This document shows, in pieces, positions 7,314 to 14,343 of a stretch of DNA of 23,333 bases. Position 1 is the stretch's first letter, and each line of letters opens with the position of its first letter. The DNA comes from Pseudolysinimonas_A sp044239695 (GTDB lineage: Bacteria; Actinomycetota; Actinomycetes; Actinomycetales; Microbacteriaceae), in contig NZ_JBIIAW010000043.1 in NCBI RefSeq assembly GCF_044239695.1, forward strand, positions 1 to 23,333. The letters run 5' to 3'. The position numbers were made by a program, and so were the translations under genes. The notes beneath the pieces were generated by a model. The model did no database searches. It was not told where the DNA came from and saw only the letters and a program-made list of their open reading frames with translations.

Positions 7314-8915
7314 GTGACCCGGCGGATCCTCTACGCGCGCGTGGAGCAGGTGCGCGAAGGCATCGAGCGACTCGGCATCGACGCGCTCTGGCAGTCGCTC
7401 GTCGCCGTGCACGCCCTGCGCGTCGGCGGTCCGGCGACCGCGGCGATCCTCGCCGATCTCCCGCGCCGTGACCCGACCTGGCAGCTCGATCTGCTCGACG
7501 GGCTGCAGATGGACGAGCGCTCGGTGCTCTACGAGTACTCGCTCGCCTACGTCGACCGCGTCGACCGCAAAGCGTCGGGCCAGTTCTTCACGCCCGACGA
7601 CGTCGCGCGATTCCTCGCCGACCGCGCGACGACGTTCCCCGACGGCACCTGGATCGACCCGTGCTGCGGGGTCGGCAACCTGTCGTTCTGGCTCGCCGCC
7701 GCGCAGCCCGACCCGGCCGCCTTCGTCGCCGAGCGCCTCGTGCTCGTCGACCGCGACCCCCGCGCGCTGCTGATCGCCCGCGCCCTGCTCGCGACCGAGT
7801 TCGCGGTGGATGCCGCGGGCTACGCCGCCCTGGCCGACCGGTCGCGGGTCGCTGACGCCCTCTCCGACGAGCTGCCCGCCTTCGACTTCGCGCTGCTCAA
7901 CCCGCCGTACGTCGTCGTGCCCCGCGACGACCGTTTCGAGACGGCGGAGGCGCGCGACCTGTACGCCTACTTCATCGAGCGCATGCTCACCCTCGGCCGC
8001 GGGGTCGTCGCGATCTCACCCCAGAGTTTCACCGCGGGACGCAAGTTCGCCGACTTCCGCCGGCTGCTCGTGCGCCGGCTCGAGGTGATGGATGTCTACT
8101 GCTTCGACAACGTGCCCGACAACGTCTTCCGCGGCGTGAAGTTCGGGTCGCAGAACACCAACCGGGTCAACTCGACGCGCGCCGCCGTGCTCGTCGGGCT
8201 CGCCGGAGACCCCGTGGCCGTGCGACGACACCGCATCACCCCGCTGCTGCGCTGGCGGGCCCACGAACGCGACGACCTGTTCGCGGCGGCCGACGACTTC
8301 CTCGCCGAGCTTCAGCCCGACGAACTGCGGGCGTTCCCGAAGGTCGGCGCCGCCCTCGTGCCGTTGCACCGGGCGATGCTCCTGGCGCAGACGACCATCG
8401 GAGACCTCACGGTGATAGGGCCGACCGCGTATCCGCTCGACGTACCCGTCACCCCGCGGTACTTCCTCTCGGCCGTGCGTCGCGTGCTCGACCGGGGGCA
8501 CGTGCACCGGCTGTTCTTCGCGACCGCCGAGGACCGCGACCGCGCCGCGGTGGTGCTCAACTCGTCGCTCGCCTACTGGTGGTGGCGCGTCTACGAAGGC
8601 GGCATCACTGTCGCCAAGGCCACGCTCGCCTCGGTGCCCGTTCCACTGGAGTCGGCGCCGGCCTCCCTCGTGCGCGCGCTGGAGGCGTCCGAGCGCGACA
8701 ACGTCGTCGTCAAGCAGAACGCCGGTCGTCGCAACGAGAACGTCAAGCATCCCTGGCGTCTGCTGCGCGACCTCAACCGCGCGGTCGCCCCCGACTTCGT
8801 CGACGCCCTCCTCGCCACCCACGCCAACAGTCACCTCGCCTCCCGCGGGTCGAGTGCCCGCGCAGCGGGTGTATCGAGACCCACCCCCGAGAAACGCGCA
8901 CGGGCCTCCGGATGA
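7314..8915 (+). CDS. N6-adenine DNA methyltransferase
   Basis: The 533-aa protein has the hallmarks of N6-adenine DNA methyltransferases of the gamma (type I/IIG-like, PF02384/Eco57I-like) order: motif X GQFFTP (89-94), the AdoMet-binding motif I DPCCGVGNL (115-123), an acidic motif II at LVLVDRD, and catalytic motif IV NPPY (196-199). The ~90-residue N-terminal region is helical, and the long C-terminal half probably contains the target-recognition domain (LNSSLAYWWWRVYEGG resembles the 'hydrophobic end' seen there). The GTG start follows a TACTCT box. The last ~20 codons overlap a palindromic element (8847-8882), so the Arg/Ser-rich tail may be a late addition. The ATGA overlap with the next gene implies translational coupling to a partner, probably the cognate nuclease. 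Confidence 0.88.
   Translation: MTRRILYARVEQVREGIERLGIDALWQSLVAVHALRVGGPATAAILADLPRRDPTWQLDLLDGLQMDERSVLYEYSLAYVDRVDRKASGQFFTPDDVARFLADRATTFPDGTWIDPCCGVGNLSFWLAAAQPDPAAFVAERLVLVDRDPRALLIARALLATEFAVDAAGYAALADRSRVADALSDELPAFDFALLNPPYVVVPRDDRFETAEARDLYAYFIERMLTLGRGVVAISPQSFTAGRKFADFRRLLVRRLEVMDVYCFDNVPDNVFRGVKFGSQNTNRVNSTRAAVLVGLAGDPVAVRRHRITPLLRWRAHERDDLFAAADDFLAELQPDELRAFPKVGAALVPLHRAMLLAQTTIGDLTVIGPTAYPLDVPVTPRYFLSAVRRVLDRGHVHRLFFATAEDRDRAAVVLNSSLAYWWWRVYEGGITVAKATLASVPVPLESAPASLVRALEASERDNVVVKQNAGRRNENVKHPWRLLRDLNRAVAPDFVDALLATHANSHLASRGSSARAAGVSRPTPEKRARASG
8847..8882. repeat. Palindromic element at the 3' end of the methyltransferase gene
   Basis: GGGTCGAGTGCCCGC followed by GCGGGTGTATCGAGACCC within 36 bp. 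The imperfect arms and the GGGT(C/T)GAGT...TATCGA(G/A)ACCC ends match the element inside the ABC-F gene (21599-21633). From memory such elements are common in Microbacteriaceae genomes. Here it supplies the last codons of the methyltransferase. Confidence 0.6.
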
Positions 8916-9682
8916 GGCTCCCGCTCTGGCCGGCCGGATCCACGAGCGGTTCCCCCGAATTCGACACGCTGCGCGACCACCTACGCGCCGACGACAACCT
9001 CCGCGAAGAGCTCGAGGCGGCGCTGCGCGCCAACGTGAACCGCATCGACCCGACCGACCGGGCGAACCGCTTCGGGTCGGGGGCAGCCGTGGAGTGGATC
9101 ATCGCGGCGGCGGCGTACCAGTCCGGCATCCTCTCGGTGCCCGGCGGCCACAACGCCGACGGCTTCGACCTGCAGTCGCTGCGCGACCAGGTGCGCGGAC
9201 TGTGGAGTGTGAAGAACACGACGAAGGCGAGCGGTTTCCGGCTGACGAACGGGATGAGCGGCGCCGGCCGCGGGTTCACCGAGGCCGTCATCCTGCTCTC
9301 CCCCGCGCTCCCCGGTCTGACCTATGCGCATCCGCAGACGCATCCCGACCTCGCCGCCGCTGTGCAGCAGAAGGACGACCACACCCTCCTGCCCCTGCGC
9401 GACGCCCTCCGGCACGCGGAGGAGCACCCCGAGTGCGTGGCGCCGATCCGGATGCCCGTGAACCCGAAGACCGGACGCGACGACCCGTGGATGGACTACG
9501 TGAAGTCGCTGCTCGAGCCGCAACGCTTTCCGCGCCTCTCGAAACTCTTCGTCGACGCGACCCCGGCGGCCCGGTCGCTGGCGGGTGAGATCGTCGAACT
9601 CGCGAGACTCCGGGATGCCGGCACCCTCACCGAAGCGCAGTTCGAGTCCCTGGTGGCCCGCCTCGCGCACACCGCGGGTTGA
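8912..9682 (+). CDS. Putative restriction endonuclease with C-terminal SHOCT-like motif
   Basis: The 256-aa product starts at an ATG overlapping the methyltransferase stop (ATGA). I do not recognise a named family. Residues 79-101 read GGHNADGFDL, then LWSVK, an order of acidic residues and Lys (D83/D86, then K101) consistent with a PD-(D/E)xK nuclease core, with E61 on the preceding helix. The C-terminus, LARLRDAGTLTEAQFESLVA (from about 230), matches the SHOCT pattern of short C-terminal oligomerisation domains. No membrane segment is visible. Coupling to a DNA methyltransferase makes a restriction enzyme the natural reading, but the catalytic assignment is inference from motif spacing. A longer frame running upstream is a shadow of the methyltransferase gene. 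Confidence 0.6.
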   Translation: MRLPLWPAGSTSGSPEFDTLRDHLRADDNLREELEAALRANVNRIDPTDRANRFGSGAAVEWIIAAAAYQSGILSVPGGHNADGFDLQSLRDQVRGLWSVKNTTKASGFRLTNGMSGAGRGFTEAVILLSPALPGLTYAHPQTHPDLAAAVQQKDDHTLLPLRDALRHAEEHPECVAPIRMPVNPKTGRDDPWMDYVKSLLEPQRFPRLSKLFVDATPAARSLAGEIVELARLRDAGTLTEAQFESLVARLAHTAG

Positions 9683-9690
9683 GTGCCCGC
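9676..9690. repeat. Half palindromic element over the nuclease stop codon
   Basis: GGGTTGAGTGCCCGC differs at one base from the left arm of the element at 8847-8861. Its TTGA supplies the TGA stop of the nuclease gene. The right arm is absent. Confidence 0.5.
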
Positions 9691-9697
9691 CGGGGCG

Positions 9698-10044
9698 CTA
9701 GTCGGAGTCGATCTTCTCCAGCAGTCGCTTCGCGGCGCGGGCGATCTCGTCGTGGTCGAATTGCGCGGCTCGGGATTCGAGGGAGATGACGGCGCAGCGG
9801 TGGATGGCGCGGAAGTCGCCGAACGGGAACGAGAACCGGCCTTTGCTCTCCTCGGAGTGCTGGCGATCGACGCCGAGGTGCCACGCCGCGTAGGCATCCC
9901 CGCCTTCTCGATCGCGGAAGCGGTTCTCGTCGTCGGCGGAGGGCGCGTGCTCGCTCCAGTCGTCGCGTTCGTCGCGCACGCCTTCCCTTCGGCGATGAGC
10001 TTCTTGGCGTGTTTCAGGGCGTCGCGGTTGAGGGAGATCACCAT
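9698..10044 (-). pseudogene. Frameshifted conserved actinobacterial small protein
   Basis: Two minus-strand frames together make one protein. The ATG at 10044 begins MVISLNRDALKHAKKLIAEG, and the other frame continues with RDERDDWSEHAPSADDENRF, then AAWHLGVD, GRFSFPFGDFRAIHRCAVIS and a C-terminus ending KRLLEKIDSD (stop TAG, 9698-9700). Known intact homologues, from memory, run straight through as one ~110-aa protein, so about one base is missing near 9980-9981, after the AAG codon of GEGK-like sequence. The start has a TAGACC box 6 nt upstream, so the promoter seems intact. It is either a true inactivation or an assembly/sequencing indel. The function of the intact family is unknown. Confidence 0.75.
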
Positions 10045-10221
10045 GCCTCCGGTCTACGCCGCACCCTCGGGCCGGGCCATCGGTTGACAAGGGCCGGAAC
10101 TCTAGCCGGGTGGACAGGTCGTGTCACCCCCCTTCCGGATCCGCCGGGCATGGCTTGAGGTGGGATGAGGACTCCCCCGCCCCGTGAGGCATCCGACGAG
10201 GGAGCTGGAAGGACACGCATC

Positions 10222-10482
10222 ATGGGACGCCACAGCATGGATTACCAGCCGCCGGCCGATCAGGCCACGACGCCGGACCTCTCGATCGCCCCTCCCGGCG
10301 AACCGGTGGACCCGGGAGTCCCCGGTGCGCCCGACGCGCCGGGATACCCCGACGCCCCCGGATCACCCGACGCGCCGTCGACGGTCCCCACCGAGCCGCC
10401 GCCGATCGCTCCGGATGAGCCCGACGATGGCGCGTCGGCGCGCACGGGCACCTGGCACCTCGGCGGAACGGACGTGCTCTGA
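10222..10482 (+). CDS. Small Pro-rich acidic hypothetical protein (86 aa)
   Basis: I chose the ATG at 10222 because GGAAGGA (10207-10213) lies 8 nt upstream; an ATG at 10165 in the same frame has no such site. The protein is almost all Pro, Asp, Ala and Gly, with a collagen-like run of PGxPGAPDAP-type units around residues 30-55, and ends TGTWHLGGTDVL. It is predicted disordered. No family recognised. Its TGA overlaps the ATG of the next small gene (TGATG), so the two are translationally coupled. Confidence 0.65.
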   Translation: MGRHSMDYQPPADQATTPDLSIAPPGEPVDPGVPGAPDAPGYPDAPGSPDAPSTVPTEPPPIAPDEPDDGASARTGTWHLGGTDVL

Positions 10483-10619
10483 TGGGCGCGAAGCCGGGCA
10501 CGAGCGACCAGGACGGGCAGTTCGACAGCCAGGACATGCCGACGACCGACGGTCAGATGGCGAGCAACACCTCGGAAGAGATCATCCCGCCGAAGGCCGA
10601 CGACGACCCCGGCGCCTGA
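10482..10619 (+). CDS. Small acidic hypothetical protein (45 aa)
   Basis: This 46-codon frame starts in the TGATG overlap with the upstream gene and ends in TGA at 10617-10619. The peptide begins MGAKPGTSDQDGQFDSQDMP and ends PPKADDDPGA: hydrophilic, acidic, rich in Gln, Asp and Thr, with no hydrophobic segment. G/C-ending codons and the coupled start support coding. Function unknown; possibly a stress-related or partner microprotein of the preceding Pro-rich protein. Confidence 0.6.
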   Translation: MGAKPGTSDQDGQFDSQDMPTTDGQMASNTSEEIIPPKADDDPGA

Positions 10620-10652
10620 GGTCCCGCCTGTGGTCTGAGCCACCTCGCGGGC

Positions 10653-10680
10653 TTGACTTCCTAATCTACATATCTAGACT
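10653..10680 (+). promoter_or_regulatory. Promoter and probable operator of the padR gene
   Basis: TTGACT (10653-10658) and TAGACT (10675-10680) are spaced 16 bp, and the ATG follows 6 nt later, so the mRNA is leaderless. Positions 10663-10680, AATCTACATATCTAGACT, form an imperfect palindrome (14 of 18 positions symmetric) that covers the -10 box. Autorepression by the PadR product is the simple reading. Confidence 0.6.
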
Positions 10681-10686
10681 AGCGGG

Positions 10687-11025
10687 ATGACGGCTCCCCA
10701 GCGACTGACCGCGCCCACGATCGAGGTGCTGCACGCACTGCTCGATGCCACCGATCCCGTGTGGGGTCTGCAACTGGTGAAGATCACGGGCCGACCGACC
10801 GGCACGGTGTATCCGATCCTCAGCAGACTCGAGGATGCCGGTTGGCTCGCCGCCGACTGGGAGGCCGAGAGCGACCACCCGGGTCCCCGCCGTCGGCTCT
10901 ACCGTCTGACTGCGGAGGGCGAGGTCGAGGGCGCCAAGGCGATCGCCGAGTATCGGGTGCGGGCTGCCGCGCGGGCCGCCGGCCGACCCGCTCTGGGTGG
11001 CGCGGCGACCGCGGTGACGGCGTGA
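10687..11025 (+). CDS. PadR-family transcriptional regulator
   Basis: The 112-aa protein is a short PadR repressor: a winged helix-turn-helix (about residues 10-75) with the family-typical GTVYPILSRLEDAGWL recognition helix and RRLYRLTAEGE wing, and a minimal C-terminal dimerisation helix. PadR proteins sense small ligands and repress neighbouring genes. Its TGA overlaps the GTG of the next gene (GTGA), so regulator and membrane-anchored partner form one operon, an arrangement common for this class in actinobacteria. The promoter carries a palindrome over the -10 box, consistent with autoregulation. Confidence 0.9.
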   Translation: MTAPQRLTAPTIEVLHALLDATDPVWGLQLVKITGRPTGTVYPILSRLEDAGWLAADWEAESDHPGPRRRLYRLTAEGEVEGAKAIAEYRVRAAARAAGRPALGGAATAVTA

Positions 11026-12026
11026 GCCCCGCCATGAGATTCGACGAACGGGTGGTGCGGCTCGCCGCGGCCACGCTCCCCCGCCGGGTGCGCGACATCC
11101 GCCGCGAGGAGTGGCTGGCCGACCTGGAGCACGCGGACGAGCTCGGCATCCCGCGCCGCGATGTCGCGTTCGGCGCTGTCACCTCGGCGCTCACCGCGCG
11201 GCCGCACTCCGCGATGTCGGCGCGTCGTCGTCTGGCGATCGGCGCGGCCGTCGTCGGCGGTGCGCTCGTCGCGACGCCCGTCGTCGCCGTCGCGGCGTAC
11301 GCGTTCGACAACGCGCGCGGCATCGTGACGGTCGAGCAGGATGCCGACGGCACCGAGCAGACCGTCTTCTGGCGGGAGTATCCGGGCATCGCGGGTCTCG
11401 ACGCCGACGAGCTGCTCGACGGTCCGACCCTCGAGGAGGGCATCGCGACCGGCGAGGCGATGGTCGCGGAGATGCGGGACGCGCTCACCGCCGAGTTCGG
11501 CCTGGAGTGGGCGCCGCCGCCGATCGATGAGCTGACGGTGATCCGCACCGAGAACCACTTCGGTGGCTTCTCGATGCTCTATGTGGTGAACGCGCCGACG
11601 TCGCAGACCACGACCGTGCCGCGCGCCTGGGCCGACAAGGAGCGGGCGATCGCGATCATCGGCGAGGTGGCGGCCCGCTACGGCTTCGGCGAGCCGACGC
11701 TCGACCCGTACGGTTCCGAGGAGTCGACGGAGGACCGCATCCGCGATCTCGGCGGGGCGACTCCCGCCGAGCAGGTGGTGGTGTCGGGCATGGTCCCCGG
11801 ACCCGCCGGACAGTGGCTGTGGTTCAGTTTCCAGGACCTCGCGAACGACACGACGGGTCGCTTCACCGAGCAGGCCGACCAGAGCGCCGAGCACGGCTGG
11901 GAGCGCGAGTCGATCTCGCTCGGCTACGGCGCCAACGGCCTCCTGCCCGAGGAGGATCGTGCCGAGTTCATCGAGCGTCTCGCCCCCTTCGCCGGCTACG
12001 CGCAGCCCGAGCCACAGGTCAGCTGA
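11022..12026 (+). CDS. Membrane-anchored hypothetical protein, partner of PadR
   Basis: The GTG at 11022 overlaps the padR stop; an ATG at 11034 in the same frame is the alternative. The N-terminal part, RLAAATLPRRVRDIRREEWL then ADLEHADELGIPRRDVAFGA, is the cytoplasmic segment often seen in genes next to PadR regulators. One transmembrane segment follows (RRRLAIGAAVVGGALVATPV region), then about 240 residues outside the membrane with no motif I recognise. Predicted topology is N-in, C-out. Function is unknown; coupling to PadR suggests a membrane stress or envelope role. The last 8 bp overlap the convergent VanZ gene. Confidence 0.75.
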   Translation: MSPAMRFDERVVRLAAATLPRRVRDIRREEWLADLEHADELGIPRRDVAFGAVTSALTARPHSAMSARRRLAIGAAVVGGALVATPVVAVAAYAFDNARGIVTVEQDADGTEQTVFWREYPGIAGLDADELLDGPTLEEGIATGEAMVAEMRDALTAEFGLEWAPPPIDELTVIRTENHFGGFSMLYVVNAPTSQTTTVPRAWADKERAIAIIGEVAARYGFGEPTLDPYGSEESTEDRIRDLGGATPAEQVVVSGMVPGPAGQWLWFSFQDLANDTTGRFTEQADQSAEHGWERESISLGYGANGLLPEEDRAEFIERLAPFAGYAQPEPQVS

Positions 12027-12477
12027 CGCGACCGCCGACGGCATCCCGAGCGTGGACGGGCCGATGCACCACCCGGCCGACCCTCGCGAGGGCTGCCCCG
12101 ATCAGCGCGCCGGCGAGGGCTCCGAGGCCGTTGGCGACGAGGTCGCGCGGGTCGGACACCCGCGGCGTCCACACCTGGAGCACTTCGATCACGACCGACA
12201 CCCCCGCACCGAGCACGGCCGCCCCGAACCACCCGAGTCGCGGCACCGCGAGCCGCAGCAGCAGCCCGAGCGGAACGAACAGCAGGATGTTGGCGACGAA
12301 CTCGGGCGACGTGACCCGACTCCACGTGTCCGGGTCGAGCCAGGTGCTGAGCGACAGCACGTCGTAGTCGCCCTGCGTCGGCCGGGTGCGCCAGAGCGTC
12401 GGGCCGAGGGTGATGACCCCGACGAGCACGAGGTATGCCGCCGCGAGCACGGCGAACGGGATCGAGCGTCGGGTCAT
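12019..12477 (-). CDS. VanZ-like membrane protein
   Basis: The 152-aa protein has about four transmembrane helices and the VanZ-like pattern: NILLFVPLGLLLRL in the middle, followed by the conserved acidic helix region VSVVIEVLQVWTPRVSDPRD and LVANGLGALAGALIG. VanZ relatives can confer low-level glycopeptide resistance, but most chromosomal homologues have no proven role. Its ATG overlaps the stop of the upstream DUF222/HNH gene (ATGA), so it is probably co-transcribed with it, although a functional link is not obvious. The C-terminal tail is basic and cytoplasmic. Confidence 0.85.
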   Translation of the reverse strand: MTRRSIPFAVLAAAYLVLVGVITLGPTLWRTRPTQGDYDVLSLSTWLDPDTWSRVTSPEFVANILLFVPLGLLLRLAVPRLGWFGAAVLGAGVSVVIEVLQVWTPRVSDPRDLVANGLGALAGALIGAALARVGRVVHRPVHARDAVGGRVS

Positions 12478-13862
12478 GCTCTGATCTTCGGGGGCGGATG
12501 CTCGGTGATCGCTGGACGTCGACCGGGAGATCTCCCCGCGCGGGCGACATGTTCGCGGATAGCCCGGGACTTGCTGACGAGCAACGTGGGCGGCCGCCCG
12601 GTGCCGGATGGAAGTTCGAGCCAGTAGCGTCCCGCTCGGAGCCGGATCACCCAGCCCTCGTTGTGCAGCCGGAGGTGGTGGTGGCGGCAGAGCAGCACGC
12701 CGCGGTCGAGGTCGGTGCGGCCACCGTCGGTCCAGCGGTCGATGTGGTGGGCTTCGGTCCAGGACGGCGGCCGGTCACACCCTTCCCACAGGCATCCCCC
12801 GTCGCGGATCGCGAGGGCGACGCGCTGCCGAGCGGAATAGAGCCGTTGCTCGCGTCCGAGGTCGAGCACCCGGCCGTCGGGGTCGAGGGATGCCTTCTGG
12901 GTGCCGTGGGCGCAGGCGAGAGCTTCAACGGTGGTGAGGGCGATCGCTTCGCCGGACCCTTCGATCAGCCCATGCCCGCTGCCAGAGGTGAGGTCGTCGA
13001 GCGGCACGATCACCCGCACCGCCGGGGTGCCGCGGCCGACGAGCACGTCGGAGTCGAGCGACGCGGCCTGGCGCAGCAGCTCGGCGAACGCGTCGGAGGC
13101 GAGTTGCTCGACGGTGCGCTCATCCTCAGCGATGCGCGACGCCCGAGCGGCTGCCGCGGAGTCGACGAACCGTGGCCCACCCCGGCGGGGCGAGGTCGCG
13201 CGGTCGTAGATCTCGTCGACGATCCCGGCGGTGAGCGGGTCGTAGTCCCAGATGATGCGCTTCATCCCGTCGCGCAGGTCGATGCGCCGGATCGACCGAC
13301 GCCCCCGCAGCACCGCTTCCCGCCCGGCGATGCCGGCCTCGTCGAGTTCATCGCGCACCTCCCGCGCGCGCTTCAGCAACCGGTCGGGATCGAGGGTCGA
13401 TGCCTCTTCGCACAGCAGCACGGTCGCTTCGTCGACGAGCCGAGGGTCGGCCGCGGCGCCGTCCAACCCTGCGCGGATCGCATCCGCCGCCGGCACCGAC
13501 ACCGACCCGTCGAGCACCGCATCCCCGAGCACCGAGTCGACCTGGGTGAGCCGCCCGACTCGCACCGCTGTGACCACATCGCGCCCGCGGGCTCCGGTGA
13601 CCCGAGTCAGCAGTTCCTCCGGCGTGCGCGCCCCGGCCCGCCGCGCCAACCCGGCAGCCCCCAGCTCGTGGGAGGACCGCCGATCGAGTTCCCCCGCCGC
13701 GAGCGCCAGGTGCGCGTCGGCGAGATGCCGCGCCTCTCCCGCCAGCTCCACGAGCGACAGCAGCGCGTCATCCGACACCGTTCCGTACGACGACCGCGGC
13801 ACGTCGCGCAGCACCGCGACAGCGGCGGCGAGAGTCGGCGCGTCGAGAGTCGGTGCGGTCAT
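12474..13862 (-). CDS. DUF222 / HNH endonuclease family protein
   Basis: The 462-aa protein combines an N-terminal DUF222 region (13E12-repeat family) with a C-terminal HNH nuclease motif: CLWEGCDRPPSWTEAHHIDR, then WTDGGRTDLDRGVLLCRHHH and RLHNEGW. The AHHI and CRHHH residues are the metal and catalytic His cluster, and the Cys pairs would bind a structural zinc. Such proteins are abundant in actinobacteria; their DNA targets are unknown. I chose the ATG at 13862, not the first ATG at 13931, because GAAGGA lies 8 nt upstream of it. A degenerate LexA-box-like site sits at 13896-13911. The gene is coupled to the downstream VanZ gene. Confidence 0.9.
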   Translation of the reverse strand: MTAPTLDAPTLAAAVAVLRDVPRSSYGTVSDDALLSLVELAGEARHLADAHLALAAGELDRRSSHELGAAGLARRAGARTPEELLTRVTGARGRDVVTAVRVGRLTQVDSVLGDAVLDGSVSVPAADAIRAGLDGAAADPRLVDEATVLLCEEASTLDPDRLLKRAREVRDELDEAGIAGREAVLRGRRSIRRIDLRDGMKRIIWDYDPLTAGIVDEIYDRATSPRRGGPRFVDSAAAARASRIAEDERTVEQLASDAFAELLRQAASLDSDVLVGRGTPAVRVIVPLDDLTSGSGHGLIEGSGEAIALTTVEALACAHGTQKASLDPDGRVLDLGREQRLYSARQRVALAIRDGGCLWEGCDRPPSWTEAHHIDRWTDGGRTDLDRGVLLCRHHHLRLHNEGWVIRLRAGRYWLELPSGTGRPPTLLVSKSRAIREHVARAGRSPGRRPAITEHPPPKIRA

Positions 13863-13895
13863 GGGATCAATCCTTCCGATCTCCATTCTCCCGAC

Positions 13896-13911
13896 TCGAA
13901 CAAACTTCCGA
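13896..13911. promoter_or_regulatory. Degenerate LexA/SOS-box-like site
   Basis: TCGAAC-AAAC-TTCCGA, 34 bp upstream of the DUF222/HNH start. The actinobacterial SOS box is TCGAAC-N4-GTTCGA: the left half is perfect here and the right half matches 4 of 6. SOS control of 13E12-family genes is reported in mycobacteria. Whether this degenerate site binds LexA is uncertain. Confidence 0.3.
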
Positions 13912-13949
13912 AAGTACAAGAAGTCGAGCACGAGCGCCCTGTGGAGGAC

Positions 13950-14309
13950 TCACCGCGAGGAGGAAGAAGACCGCCGATCCACCAGCAACCGCACCAACGC
14001 GACGACGACGAACACCACCCCGAGAATCACCCCGACCGGCGTGACGGCGGCGAACACGATCCCCGCCGTCTGATTCGCCCCCGCGAGTTCCACGGACGTC
14101 CCGAACGACCCGCCCCACGCCCGCAGGAACACCCCGGCCGCGACCACCCCGACGACGACCGCCAGCCCCGCGATGAACGACCCCCAGCCGACATCCACGA
14201 ACCCCCGCACGATGCCGACGATCGCGAGCCCCGCGCCGAGCGGCAGCAGCAACCCGAGGAGCACCGAGGATGCCGACAGCACGACGGTCGCGAGCAGGTC
14301 AACGGGCAT
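13950..14309 (-). CDS. Small membrane protein (119 aa)
   Basis: The ATG at 14309 begins MPVDLLATVVLSASSVLLGL. The product has three to four hydrophobic segments (around residues 5-33, 40-65, 80-110) and a short basic tail ending RRSSSSSR. No family recognised. A TACCGT box (14316-14321) lies 6 nt upstream, so the mRNA is probably leaderless; longer frames extending upstream run antisense into the aldo/keto reductase gene and are rejected. It is divergent from that gene across a 34-bp gap and could share its regulation. Confidence 0.7.
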   Translation of the reverse strand: MPVDLLATVVLSASSVLLGLLLPLGAGLAIVGIVRGFVDVGWGSFIAGLAVVVGVVAAGVFLRAWGGSFGTSVELAGANQTAGIVFAAVTPVGVILGVVFVVVALVRLLVDRRSSSSSR

Positions 14310-14315
14310 CCCCTC

Positions 14316-14337
14316 ACGGTACGGGCCGAAGTACGGT
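14316..14337. promoter_or_regulatory. Divergent leaderless -10 boxes in a 34-bp gap
   Basis: Minus-strand TACCGT (14316-14321) is 6 nt from the membrane-protein ATG, and plus-strand TACGGT (14332-14337) is 6 nt from the aldo/keto reductase ATG. The -35 region of each promoter must lie inside the other gene's start region. Confidence 0.5.
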
Positions 14338-14343
14338 GAGCAC

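Noticed and set aside
10084..10089. Consensus TTGACA before the small acidic genes
   Set aside because: No -10 box lies at 16-18 bp; the only TAG-like box is at 13 bp. It may still be part of a promoter of another class, but I cannot support it.
12435..14339. 634-codon forward frame opposite the DUF222/HNH and membrane-protein genes
   Set aside because: Low-complexity Arg/Pro/Gly-rich translation with no motif, crossing two real genes and their promoters.
14173..14343. N-terminal extension of the aldo/keto reductase frame
   Set aside because: It runs antisense through the divergent membrane-protein gene; the fold starts at MKTFTLPG with a -10 box just upstream.
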